Source: Chara braunii
Taxonomy: Eukaryota; Streptophyta; Charophyceae; Charales; Characeae
Assembly (NCBI GenBank): GCA_003427395.1
Contig: BFEA01000015.1
Location: 274,376-308,792 of the forward strand
Direction of reading: 5' to 3'
DNA length: 34,417 bases
Under the pieces are notes generated by a model that had not been told where the DNA came from, did not search any database, and worked only from the letters and a program-made list of their open reading frames with translations. The position numbers and the translations under genes are program-made. How positions within the stretch are numbered: the stretch's first letter is position 1; every line of letters begins with the position of its first letter. This document shows positions 1-9,694 of this stretch, in pieces.

Positions 1-2
1 GT

Positions 3-1724
3 CTCTTGTGTCGCCTTGTTCTTCCGAACTCTCTTGGGACGCTTCGGCGGGAGCGCTGCTACAATTCCTCCATCACTCGAGGATGCTGCTGCAGCGTGGA
101 GATCTTTTGTTCCTTCATAAATTACGGCATTGTTATGTGTCGGACGTTGATAGCCCTGATTAGCCACATAATGCGGCTGGGATTGTTTCTCGTTAGCGGC
201 CTTGTCGTCCGTTTGGATGACCAGGTTTGCACGATCCAGGATGGCCTGGAACGAGGTATAGTCGTACTCATTGCCGAGTGCCGACCGCAATCCTGCGCAC
301 GATCGCGAGAAGAGCTCGGATCGTTGATTTGGAAAAGTCAAATCGAAGCCTGGCATGGTCACTATCTTATGCCACTTGGTTGTCCAGTCTCGAGTTGGCA
401 TACTTCCTTGAGAGCAGGTGTACACCTCTTTCATGGCCGCCTTCACAACGTTGCGGACCTTGAACCGGGTAAACCATAGCTGCTCGAACTCCTTCCACGT
501 GATGTGCGTGTGAAGTTCGGCGATGGTGCATGTGTGGGTAGCTGCCAGGTGGTTCATCCATGCCTGCGTTCCTCCAATCAGCTGTAAGTATAGCGCCTTC
601 ATCATGTAGTCGTCTTGGACAGTGCGGCAGGATGCTTCCGTAAGGAAACGTTGCCACCATGCCAAGGCGTCCGTCTTGTTGTGGTCGTCGAACTTGCTGA
701 TGTCGAAGTGTGGCATCTTGTAACTCTTCGTCGCGGCGTCCGGTCTCGTCTATAGCTTGGTGATGTCCGTCTTGATGGCGGCTACCGTGCTACTAATCGT
801 TTCCGACCCATTGAAAACACCTATGTCGCCGATGAGCTTGATGACGTGATCGATGCGCCCGATGAGTTGCTTCGTCTCGTCTGTCATGCAGCCTGGCGCT
901 GCTGCGGCCTTAGCCTCGATGCTGCTGACGCGTGCGGTGGTGGTGTTCCACAGCTATTGCTGTTGTTGCTGATGTGTGGCGGTAGTGTGAACAGCTGCTG
1001 ACAAGGCTGCAGAATCCTTCTGCTGCATCTGTTTCAGCTGTCTGCCTTCGTGTATTTGTACTGCTAACATCGTATTGTTCCACATGATCGCTCGCATCAT
1101 TGTCAACATCACGTTAGCCAGGTGAGTCCTCTCTGCCTCCGCCGGTGTCGGATCTGCCTGCTCTTCCGAAGGCACAAAGANCATGCCCTCGAGGATCGTT
1201 GTCCACTGATTCTCATTATGAATCAGAGATTCCATGATGGCGGCATTCCGTTGGTCCCGTGCTGCTGCGTCATCCTCAGCAGTCTGCTGAGCTTGGGGTG
1301 CCGCCTCTTTGGCCAGCCGTTGACGTTCCGCCTCTGCTTCCTCCTGTGCCTTTGCGGTTGCTACGTCATCAGTGAATGCCTGTACCCACTGAAGGTAATC
1401 TACCAACGGCTCACCGGCCCTTTGGACCGGGCATGCGGGAAGAACTCCGGTGGTAACCGGTACCGTCAATGCTGTACTCGATGCCGCTGGAGTCGTCCTG
1501 CTGCTGAGTCGCAGAGTCCTGCGTCGGAGAGGTATCACAGAGCGGGCACGCCCTGCAAGCCTGGCACTGCGTCGTGGCAGTGCCCCGGTGTCTTGTTCCA
1601 TCGACATCAGTGCTAGCTGATGTGGTACTTGAGAAACCCGGTGGTCACAGAGTACGGGGAGGGTAGGGAGGGTGGGAACAAGGGTAGAACAGTCAAACAA
1701 TTCGCATACAGTCCCCTGTCCCAC
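3..1724 (-). pseudogene. gag: Retrotransposon gag, partial, two in-frame TAG stops
   Basis: Structural capsid protein of an LTR retrotransposon, which would assemble the cytoplasmic particle. One reading frame runs from 1724 to the left edge, broken only by TAG at 954-956 and TAG at 750-752. Order: a basic serine/arginine-rich N-terminus (PRRSARLAGRARSV), an Ala/Glu/Gln coiled-coil stretch around 1270-1380, a Gln run ending at the first TAG, then a Retrotrans_gag-type core (about 690-330) with DALAWWQRF, MKALYLQLIGG, QAWMNHLA and TWKEFEQLWFTRFKVRN, and a basic tail (KRPKRVRKNK) near the edge. No zinc knuckle is reached. The likely start is the Met at 1607 or 1601 rather than 1724, because the preceding 39 residues look like leader. 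Both stops fit CAG-to-TAG (Gln) changes. An N at 1181 leaves one residue unknown. Confidence 0.8.
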
Positions 1725-1740
1725 TGATGGACTGTAGACA

Positions 1741-2720
1741 CCTAATCAAAACATAAAATTAATTTTCCCGTAAAGAATTCAAAAATTCGTAATAAGGAAT
1801 TAGTAACGATTTATTTAATCAATAAAATTGAATTAATGATTAATACGAAATAATAACTCTTCCAAAAACAATATTCGCAATAACGATGATAATCAATAAA
1901 CAATGTTTGCAATAATGATAATGAACGAATTTGAATTGTATTTAGATTAGGTATCTGTTGAGATCAATGATGGTCCGGGAGTTCACCGCAATTAAGTGAA
2001 CTACCCGGAAGTTGCAGTTTGAGGGTCAGATTCGGATTAGTTTGCTCGAAAAAAAATTCGGAAAATTTCAGAAGGAAAAACATTCGAATTTTCAAAAAAT
2101 GTGATTTTTCGGGAATTTCCACCGTCAAAATCCAATTTTTAAAGGTTTAAACCCGTTTTCGGAATTTCTCCAGTAAGGGGAACGAAAAAAGCAAATTCGG
2201 GCCCAACCCTAATTTCCCGCGTTTCCGCGAAATTTCCGGTATTACAGTTCCAAAACGTTCGAAATTCCCAAGTTGAATCGAACAACCAATATTCGTAACC
2301 CTAATTTCCAATACTGAACACAAAACGGAAATACCAAAGAAAAAACGAAATGTAGGATTTACAACAGAATGTCGAATTCAAAAAAACGGAATGCTGAAAT
2401 AGAAAAATCAGAATGCCGAATTTCCACGGATACTGATTCAACCCTAATCATGTTTTAACCTCTGAAATCCGAACCTAATCAAGTATCGGATTAGTATTAA
2501 TTAATCGGAACCTAAATAAACAGCATACCGAAATAAGACAGAAATCCGAAATATAAGTCTGAATAACGAATTGAAACGGAAATGCCAAAATAAATAGAAT
2601 ACCGAAAAAAAAAATTGCAACTTTGAACTTGATAGTAATACAGCGCTGATTTGGAAGATTGAGAAAGCAATCTAATTCCTAACCAAACTTACCTGTGTGA
2701 GCAGATCCGTTATATGGTCT
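1741..2720 (-). other. AT-rich untranslated leader of the retrotransposon
   Basis: About 980 bases between the primer binding site and gag with no ORF of note. It is strongly AT-rich, with repeated short words of the type GGAAAT, CCGAA and AATTTC, unlike the GC-richer gag and LTR on either side. It is in the place of the leader and packaging region. No splice sites or structured RNA could be assigned. Confidence 0.55.
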
Positions 2721-2732
2721 GCTCCGATTCCA
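2721..2732 (-). promoter_or_regulatory. Candidate tRNA primer binding site
   Basis: On the minus strand the LTR end ATGTAACA is followed by GTTT and then TGGAATCGGAGC. This starts with the TGG that pairs with a tRNA CCA end and differs at two positions from the TGGTATCAGAGC site, complementary to initiator-Met tRNA, that plant LTR elements use. The short gap to the LTR is normal. The tRNA identity is inferred. Confidence 0.6.
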
Positions 2733-3236
2733 AAACTGTTACATACTTCAACGAGTATGGGCAGAACCAAAGATCAACCAATGTAGGATGAGCATATATG
2801 CAGCGGAAGTCTGATAAACGGACTGACTCACATAGACTGACTCACATAGCATCACTCCACACACATACAATCGTGAGATGGTGGGGTCTGGGCCAAGCAT
2901 AGATGATGCCCAGATCCCGTACACACTTACACAGATGAAGGTGGGAGGAGAGACGAAGGAGGTGGGGAGGTAGACAGCACCGATAGGTCACCCAGATAGA
3001 ATCTGATAGGTCACCGATATGGTAGTCCAAAATGTCATCCAACAAGATCAAAATGTCGAGGACAATCGGTCACCAATGTCGGAGATACAGAAACCAAAAG
3101 TAACCGGTGTCCGAACTGTGATGCCGCCGAGTATCAACCCCAACAATCTCCAAGTCTCCAATCCGGTAAGTACCACAGTCTCATACCACCGATGTCCAAC
3201 ACTGATCTCTGTCCAACTAGTATAAGTTTCCAATCT

Positions 3237-3333
3237 GAAGAAGAAGAAGAAGAAGAAGAAGAAGAAGAAGAAGAAGAAGAAGAAGAAGAAGAAGAAGGAG
3301 AAGAAGAAGAAGAAGAAGAAGAAGGAGAAGGAT
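3237..3333. repeat. (GAA)n microsatellite inside the LTR
   Basis: About 32 GAA units with a few GGA interruptions, followed by a GA-rich stretch to about 3357. It is a long purine/pyrimidine tract capable of triplex formation, lying in the middle of the LTR. Confidence 0.95.
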
Positions 3334-3589
3334 CCGAGGAGGAGAGAGAGAGAGAGGGGACTGGCGATGGGAGGGAGGAGAGAAAACTCCAACTCCCAAT
3401 ACCTCAGGCGCTATGGCCGCCGGTAACCCAGTCGCCGCTGCTGCTGCTCCGCTGGCTGCTCCTGCGCTAATCCGCGCTGCGCTGCNCCTCGCTGCTCNTG
3501 CGCTAATCTTAGCGCCAGCGCTGTATCGCGCTGTACCATACCGTACCGGTAGAATGCCGGTAGGTCGATGGCCTCGAAGTGAGGCCGGA

Positions 3590-3606
3590 CCAGTACTAAG
3601 TACTGG
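3590..3606. repeat. 17-bp palindrome in the LTR
   Basis: CCAGTACT, a central A, then AGTACTGG: perfectly self-complementary arms. It contains the same CCAGTAC/GTACTGG word as the MITE ends elsewhere in the window, but without the TTAA flank, so I do not call it a MITE. Confidence 0.7.
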
Positions 3607-3765
3607 TTCGAAGAGGACCGGCCTCAATGCTGCGAGGCCCTGGTTGGGGCTGAACCATCCAGATCAACAATTCAGATCCAACCGGAGAGCAGCAGCCTCA
3701 AATGGCGCCGCCAGGCCCAAAACGAAATGTCGCTTGCGCCTGGTCCGTAATCTGGTCCAAGTCGT

Positions 3766-3850
3766 GGCCTTTCGGCCTGTTACCCCCCAAGGTCGGGCCT
3801 TTAGGCCCTGATGTGTCCCTCTAGCCCTAAGTCGGGTCCGGTAGGACCCG
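3766..3850. repeat. Cluster of three short GC-rich hairpins at the LTR outer end
   Basis: Three stem-loops follow one another: GGCC-TTTC-GGCC (3766-3777), GGGCCT-TT-AGGCCC (3795-3808) and GGGTCC-GGTA-GGACCC (3834-3849). They occupy the first about 100 bases of the LTR in element orientation. Function unknown. Confidence 0.6.
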
Positions 3851-3871
3851 TGTGGCGTCGAAGATGTAACA

Positions 3872-4727
3872 TGCTGGGCCTCACGCAGATTCTAGAAGGG
3901 CCCAGGGTGCAGGAAACTGGGACACGCCTGGACAAAGCCTCCTTGGCCTCAGTGTCTAGATTTTAGTAGATTATTATTTTTTAACGATTACCATTTTTTG
4001 GAGATTCCAGAATAGATCCAGAGTTTCAACTCCGATTAAGCATCATAACGCACATTTGTCAGATACAAAGGTTCTGGAATAACCACAGAACTCTTCGGTA
4101 TGTCCTGTCGGGCTAGCAGTCTGCATCGGCATAGTTCAAGCTCCGTACCAGGGTACCACACCTGGTAGTGCCCTAGCCACACTGACCAGTCAGTCCTTTG
4201 ACAGTCGTCACTCCCGGCAACGCTTCCGAGCTACAGTGTAGCGCACAACGCCGGCGCCCACCGTCTATGTTCCTGATCTGGCAAGTCCTCCTGTGGCCAC
4301 GCCACTTCCATTTCCGCTTCGGATCTACAGAGTAGAGCATCAGAGTCTACCTCAGCACCAATAGTGCAACCACAGTAGCCCTGGACAAGGGAGGGAGCGG
4401 TGGAAGCAGGAAACGAGCCCGCATCCATCAGATGAAGCTCAGGAACACAACCATATGCACTAGACAACAGGACATTTTCTCCTCTCTCCTCCTTGTCCTT
4501 TCCTCAATCATCATCTCCTCTCCGCATCCAGTCCCTCCAAAAAATCTTGTTTTTCCTTTTTTCTTAGGTAGAGGCGACCGCATGGTTTGCACTGACGCTG
4601 AAGCTCCTTATCTGCCTCTTCTCCTCGTCATCTCGTTCTCTCATTCTCTCATTCTCTCATTCTCCTCCTCCGCTCCTCCTCCTCCTCTGCTCCTCCTCAC
4701 CACCTCACCTCTGCTCCACCTGCTGCA
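3872..4727. other. Non-coding stretch with CT-rich minisatellite
   Basis: No supported gene. 4470-4700 is pyrimidine-rich with TCTCATTC repeats at 4631-4662 and CTCCTCC repeats at 4664-4700. The 150-residue frame across it is dominated by Leu/Ser/Pro from this low-complexity DNA and is not credible as a protein. Confidence 0.5.
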
Positions 4728-4885
4728 ACAGAAAACACTCAATAGTCCCATGGACACTGAGTTGCTAAACCGATCCATTGATAGGCAACGCTCAGTCAGT
4801 GTGATCGGGCAATTGGAAGCCCAGTGCCGCCTTATTACGACAGAGAACACTCGCAGTCTCATGAGCACTGCCCTACTAAACTGAT
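4728..4885. repeat. Diverged direct duplication, period about 112 bp
   Basis: 4728-4774 and 4840-4883 share the pattern ACAGARAACACTC, then CATG, CACTG and CTAAACYGAT. The copies differ at roughly one base in five. No function seen. Confidence 0.5.
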
Positions 4886-4899
4886 TTCTGAGGGCCATC

Positions 4900-6780
4900 T
4901 AGAAAAATGTACATCTTTCTGAGTCTTTACGAGGCTTTATTTCTTAGAAATGATGTTTTGCCAACACCACACATCCTTATCACACACGACGGTTCGTGTT
5001 CTGATCGTCCACAACAAATCGTAACACTGCAGCACACTCGAATTGAGTCATTTCCCGGTTTCAAAATCTAAGAGGGAGAGCTCGATATGCAAAAGTTTGT
5101 CAGTCAGAATTCCAGACTAATATTTTGTAAAAGTCGAAACGGTGCATTAGAAACACTATCACTACCGATTGCCGCATCTGCAAAAACGTGATGCAAATAA
5201 ACTGCAAATTTGTGTCGGTCTTCACAGAAACACTATCTATGGCACTCTCCACAGAACAACAAGCTCGACACTCGTACTATACATAATCGAAATGAATTCC
5301 CGCGTGGCCATGATGGCAGTGTGTCACGAGCAAGCTACGCAAAATGGATTGGGTGCATGATATGTAATGTGAAACTAGCACACATACAGGGGCATGTCTG
5401 TCTTGTCAGAAGCGACACAGAAAACACTCCTTTCAAATTACGTGGACTCGCTGATATTGTCCTTTGCTGCTATATTTCGTGATTTTTTGTTTTTTTTCCT
5501 TTTACAGTCTGCAAGAACATATGACAGCGTTACGGTATTGATACTAGATCAAAACGCTTGCTTGAACGAACCATACAAATACTCAGAAGGTGTTCCCGTT
5601 TATGTTTCGCGTTGGGTCATGCAGGCCAAAAAAGGCTGAGCCACTATAATGCTCCTAAACTTCTGTGCCACATGAGGGGAACAGAATAAAACTTATAAAG
5701 CCAAAGCCTCTTCATGACATTAGCACGACAGCTGGATCGACAGTTTAGCCTTGTGTTCATGAGGACACCGTCGTTAAAGAATACAGGACCACAATAGAGA
5801 TCAATCTATTGATCTCGCTCATTGGAAGCTGGAATCCTTCATGCAAAGGCAAAATGTTTAAAACGCCATTCATCACTTTCCCCAGACTCCAGAATCTTTC
5901 TTCCATCCACCCTTCCTCTCGTCAATTCTCCCCGGCACACCCTCACTCCCCCAGTTCCACCTCAGTGTCTACCACTCAGGACCATCACCCTTCTACCATC
6001 TTGGTGGGGTGACATGACCAGGAAGTGGTTGCAAGTACCAAGGCTGGGCAGGAACCGCACTCAGCCCTGATCGAACGAGCCCTGTCATACGGGTAAGCGA
6101 TGTTTCTATGGGCGGACCCTCAATGCTTCTCAACCTTACCCGGGCTCCCTAATGCTCCCCCCTAGCCAAGGTCTAATCTAACCTACAGCACCCCCCGAGC
6201 AACCCAGGTAAAGCCACCTAGCACAGTTGTTACTCTGGTTGTTCAAGCCTTTCTGTCAATACAAGCAAATCCTATTGAGCAACCCCTGAGGAAGTATTTG
6301 GGCGGTATGACAATTCAATTGCTTATAGATATTCATTGCAAAAATTGTTCTCCAGAGTTATTAATACTTATTATCAATACGAAGTGACCGTAACACTGTG
6401 CTATCGTGGATGCCACTGAGAATAAATGAAGAAGTGTGTTGAGAAAATGTGCCAGGAGTAGCCCTATCAGAAGAGGGTTCTATTCAATGTTCTTTATGTC
6501 CTTCACAAACCTCTACATCCACCAATAGCGATTAGGGTGTAACGACACGACAGACATCTGGATAGAGAGAAAATATCATCTGTCTGGACAGATGCAATCC
6601 AAAATGAAGCAAACCAAATTTTCATCCACATGTGGACAGTATGCTTGGTGCATGGCCTCAATGAGCACCAAATCTGAAGTCATTTCTTGCACATAGAGCT
6701 CGGAGTACTATCCATCGTCATAACAAGGACCTGCAGTCTACAGCTCTTTGTGCGGTCAACAGATCGGGAGTTGTCTGTTC
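4900..6780. other. Unassigned region
   Basis: About 1.9 kb with no recognisable gene or mobile element. Short frames at 5169-5639 and 5809-6070 have no recognisable motif and look like chance. The only clear structure is a small perfect hairpin at 5797-5816 (GAGATCAA, loop TCTA, TTGATCTC). Confidence 0.4.
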
Positions 6781-6818
6781 TTGGTGTGTACTATTAACAG
6801 CGATTTTGCCGATTTTGT

Positions 6819-6992
6819 AAAAAAAAAGGACATATTATATTTTTTGAACGAAATTGAAATGTCATTTTTTGGGCAAAAAAGCATGAAATCGAGGGTGCAG
6901 CGTTCAGAACGCTGCACCCTCGATTTCATGCTTTTTTGCCCAAAAAATGACATTTCAATTTCGTTCAAAAAATATAATGTCCTTTTTTTTTT
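6819..6992. repeat. Near-perfect 174-bp palindrome (foldback element)
   Basis: Two arms of about 87 and 86 bases (6819-6905 and 6907-6992) are reverse complements around a single central A at 6906 (GCAGCGTTC-A-GAACGCTGC). Differences are limited to a 2-base indel in the ATATTATA/TATAAT segment and the length of the outer A/T run. The arms contain GAGGGTGCAGCG, GCATGAAATCGAGG and ATTTCGTTCAAAAAAT. Weaker similarity continues outward to AACAGC near 6799 and its complement near 7012. A transcript would fold into a long hairpin. It looks like a young foldback MITE or an inverted duplication; there is no clear target duplication. Confidence 0.85.
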
Positions 6993-7217
6993 TGACGAAA
7001 TTGCTGTTTATTCAGCCAGCAGGCAGGTACTTAGTCTAACCAAAACATATCCGCATGGTATATTCAGTCACAAGAGGAATGTGTGCCACTGTGCAGTCAA
7101 AGGACACTTGGAGTTCGGCTTCTGAACGTTGAAGGACTTTGTTTTCCTTGTTCAGACTGCCAAACCTCGTGTTTTGTGCATTTACCTCCACTCCCACTCT
7201 TTTTTTTTTTTTTTTTA

Positions 7218-7330
7218 ACAAAACCAGTGTCCTTGCTAGGAGTGGTTGTAAGAGCACACCCCCCTAGCAAGAGACCTGGGTGCTCCGTTCTATTGGTGGG
7301 GAGCAGCACCAGCTGGAACTTTAATTATTC
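7218..7330 (-). repeat. Dispersed repeat family R, copy 1
   Basis: The reverse complement contains CAGCTGGTGCTGCTCCCC followed by ACCAATAG and GGAGC, shared with copies at 11325-11420 and 14212-14275. This copy also contains a hairpin with arms CTTGCTAGG (7231-7239) and CCTAGCAAG (7263-7271). The segment TGCTCTTAC resembles end sequences of some plant MITEs, but ends and target duplication are not defined. Confidence 0.5.
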
Positions 7331-7460
7331 ACAAGTGCTTTGTGAGAGAACGACTCAATCAACTGAAAGCACTCAACAACTTAGGGTAGAGGGCTACGAA
7401 GAAGATTTTAGCTTACGTTTCAAGCTCTTCTCCTTCCCATCCTAAGAACATCTGAATTAC

Positions 7461-7469
<9 letters not shown>

Positions 7470-7536
<67 letters not shown>
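7470..7536. repeat. (GA)n microsatellite
   Basis: About 30 AG units followed by GGGAGAG. Confidence 0.95.
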
Positions 7537-7537
<1 letters not shown>

Positions 7538-8673
7538 CACAAAGAACCAGCGACTTAACCATTGGCAGAGAGGAGGACAAAAAAAACAAACGGGCAGCCG
7601 AATTGCACTACAGCTATCGGGACCTGTGAACCGTATTGTTGCAAAATTAATTGGAGCGGGCTTCGCGACAATCGCATTAGCTAAGAGCTGCCGGTATTAG
7701 CAAGGTGTCTAGTTCTTTGATTCATTCTGTTGCACGAAATCCTTCATTGGCAACAAACACAGAGGTTTGTTTGCCAGAATTATAGAGAGAAGATGTGTAT
7801 CAGCACCGCACAAGGATGGCAGAGAAATTACTAGGTGGTCCCTACAGCACAGGCAGTGGATGTAGCAGACATGTTGTTTAACATTATGCTGTCCACTGCA
7901 CATCATGCCACTGAAACGGAAGGTTGCAAACACATGGGCCTACCCAACCCTACTTGTCAGGTTTGGTTCCTTGACATCTTCCAACATGGAATTTTCATTC
8001 CACCATATTATTGGCCTGTTTACATCATCGGTTCCTTTGATAACTTTCTCTGACAGAACTGATGTCTTACCAACTTTTAATTCCTCTGTTGCAGACTGTA
8101 AGAGATAATAATTGTAAAAGGGGCCTGGGCTACCAACCGGGCCACCCAGCAGCCTGGCTGGCAAGGGCCAGGCACGGTCCATGAAGGGGGAAAAAAAAAG
8201 AAAAAAAAGAAAAAAAGTTCTGAAAAAAGAATGAATAACAAAGTTAAGCAAACTGTATTGGCCTCAGGGTCTGCCGAAACTCTTTTTTTTTTTTTTTTTA
8301 CGACAGCTACATTCTTCTCTCAATTTCACCTGACACTACCTACGTAGTACGTACCACTGCTCCTAATCATAGTCATACAGGGAACCCCATAGCAGCCAGA
8401 ACCACGTTCACGAGAGAACATGCGGGGGCTGCTCCTGATCTGCAGATGGGCGATACCGGCCAGGGGACAGCCGGTAGCATCAGGGACCATACCAACAGGA
8501 CAAATCCATGTGCCTCCCCTAAGGTCCCCTCCCCTACGAACATCAGCAGACTCTGCTCAATGCTGATTGGGGGATCAAGTGGTCTATCTCTACGGGGCGG
8601 GCGCCAAGCATGCCCATGAACTTTTACCAAACCGGAAATAAAAAGAAAAATTAAAAAGTAAGGTTTTTCTAGA
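7537..8673. other. Unassigned region with A/T homopolymer runs
   Basis: No supported gene. Contains an A-rich tract at 8189-8216 and a run of 17 T (8282-8298), which could be the tail of a minus-strand retroposed sequence, but I found no flanking target duplication. Short frames here show no recognisable motif. Confidence 0.4.
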
Positions 8674-8920
8674 TACCCTGCTAGAGTGACAGAGCGATGA
8701 TTGCTCTTCAAGTCTTTTCCCATCGGTCGCAGATGTCTACATGTACTTGGGGGTTTCTTGGTAGGCTACAGGGCCCTATATCTTTCTCTCCTTTTAGAAA
8801 AGTCAGAAAACCCAAGAGCGACGTGACCTTGGCCACTCTGCAAGAATGACAGAGCGATGATTGCTCTTTTCCCATCTGTTGCAGATGTCTCCGTGTCATT
8901 GTGGGGGCTTCTTGTTAGAA
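8674..8920. repeat. Direct duplication, period about 158 bp
   Basis: 8680-8767 and 8838-8920 share GACAGAGCGATGATTGCTCT, CTTTTCCCATC, GCAGATGTCT and a G-rich GGGGNTTCTTG end. The second unit has lost about 8 bases after GCTCT. Each unit contains a pyrimidine tract followed by CAG, which would look like a 3' splice site, but there is no supported gene around it. Confidence 0.65.
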
Positions 8921-9007
8921 CGTTTTTGGAGGGAAAGGCGCCAAAGTTTCACGTCTGGGAAGCATATATTCCCAGTGAAGGGGACTCTAAAAGCTGTTAA
9001 GGACCAA

Positions 9008-9082
9008 CGGGCCCAGCTCAGTTGGTACACCCATGAACTGTTGAAACACAGACCTCAGTTCGATTCCCGATCCACTCAGATG
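9008..9082 (+). ncRNA. tRNA-like sequence (SINE head or tRNA pseudogene)
   Basis: CAGCTCAGTTGGTA at 9014-9027 matches a pol III A box and AGTTCGATTCC at 9057-9067 matches a B box at normal tRNA spacing. Stem pairing is poor: the T arm CTCAG/CCCGA and the D arm do not close, and the anticodon arm is only CTGT/ACAG. So it is a decayed tRNA or the head of a tRNA-derived SINE. The anticodon cannot be assigned. It lies about 110 bases left of the MITE stack. Confidence 0.5.
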
Positions 9083-9196
9083 AGTAAAATTATTAAAATA
9101 ACTCGCAATTTACCTGAGGTCGGTTGATCTGAAGATGATATCTCAAGGCCGTTACCATTCTCAATTATTACTATAAAAAAAAATAAAAAATTGTGA

Positions 9197-9358
9197 ACCA
9201 TCGGTACATTTCCCAGCCATTTTTCTCTGATGCAGCTGCATGAAGAACAACTTTTGGGGGCTGGCTGCCACAGCAAAATGGTTGGTGGTGCCAGCCAAAA
9301 GGAGGCCCACGCAGGGCATTTAGACGCTCAGGAAAAAGAGGCTCGTATGTACTGTGCT
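9197..9358 (+). mobile_element. TTAA MITE, subfamily A, copy 1
   Basis: Starts ACCATCGGTAC (9197) and ends GTACTGTGCT (9358); flanks GTGA on the left (a decayed TTAA) and TTAA (9359-9362) on the right. The longer terminal repeat reads TTTCCCAGCCATTTT after the GTAC. The middle carries the subfamily hallmark GCCAGCCAAAAGGAGGCCC and GCAGGGCATTT. No coding capacity. The right TTAA is shared with the next copy. Confidence 0.7.
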
Positions 9359-9362
9359 TTAA

Positions 9363-9549
9363 ACCGCCAGCACGTTTCCCAGCCATTTTCCTCCGACGCG
9401 GCTGCACGCATGCCGCAAATTTCAGGGGTGGGCTGCCAGAGCAAAATTGCTGGCAGTGCCAGCCAAAAGGACGCCCGGGCTGGATCATTTTATTTGTAGT
9501 GCACGGCGTTTCGAGCCCCAGGAAAAAGTGGCTCAGAAATACTGGTGGT
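9363..9549 (+). mobile_element. TTAA MITE, subfamily A, copy 2
   Basis: Starts ACCGCCAGCACG and ends ATACTGGTGGT, flanked by TTAA at 9359-9362 and 9550-9553. The internal part shares GCCAGCCAAAAGGACGCCC and a GTGCACGGCGTTTCGAGCCC segment with other copies. It abuts copies on both sides through single shared TTAA sites. Confidence 0.85.
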
Positions 9550-9553
9550 TTAA

Positions 9554-9694
9554 ACCACCAGTACCTTTCCCAGCCAACTTGCCGAAACGCGCCGGTTAAC
9601 ACGAAGGCCGCACTCAGCCTCCGGTGGTGGACAGATGCGCTGCCAAAACTCGGGGCGCAGGGCCCGCGGCCCATAGCTGGGAAAGGTACTGGGG
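9554..9694 (+). mobile_element. TTAA MITE, subfamily A/B mosaic, copy 3
   Basis: Starts ACCACCAGTACC after TTAA (9550-9553) and ends AGGTACTGGGG before TTCA (9695-9698), a one-base variant of TTAA. The termini carry TTTCCCAGCCA / AGCTGGGAAA. The interior (AACGCGCC, GGCCCGCGGCCCATAGCTGG) is nearer to subfamily B. Confidence 0.8.

Larger units (their letters stand above)
1..3871 (-). mobile_element. LTR retrotransposon, 5' half, probably Ty3/gypsy-like
   Basis: Read on the minus strand the order is LTR (3871 to 2737), 4-nt gap, primer binding site (2732-2721), AT-rich leader (about 2720-1740) and gag (1724 to the window edge). The element is cut by the left edge, so pol (protease, reverse transcriptase, integrase) and the 3' LTR are not visible and the superfamily is inferred from gag alone. 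The outer LTR end at 3871 abuts TGCTG (3872-3876), which would be the 5-bp target duplication if the copy is complete; the partner lies outside the window. Two in-frame stop codons in gag and ambiguous bases at 1181, 3486 and 3498 fit an old or collapsed multi-copy element. Confidence 0.8.
2737..3871 (-). repeat. 5' LTR, 1135 bp
   Basis: The segment starts TGTTACAT at 2737 and ends ATGTAACA at 3871, perfect 8-bp inverted termini with the canonical TG...CA ends, directly next to a primer binding site on the gag side. Inside lie a long GAA tract (3237-3333), a GCTGC-rich segment with two ambiguous bases (3410-3530), a 17-bp palindrome (3590-3606) and three short GC-rich hairpins at the outer (U3) end (3766-3850). 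Amino-acid runs read from it, such as poly-Glu, are by-products of the microsatellite and not genes. The second LTR is outside the window, so LTR identity and age cannot be estimated. Confidence 0.75.

Noticed and set aside
3192-3627. Poly-Glu, poly-Phe and poly-Leu proteins around 3190-3630
   Set aside because: They are translations of the GAA microsatellite in the LTR in different frames.
4432-4884. 150-codon frame with a hydrophobic Leu/Ser-rich product
   Set aside because: Composition follows the CT-rich repeat; no motif beyond low complexity.
6748-7125. Paired ORFs on both strands across 6748-7125 giving the same peptide
   Set aside because: They arise because the DNA is a palindrome; each strand reads the same arm. 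Not evidence of a gene.
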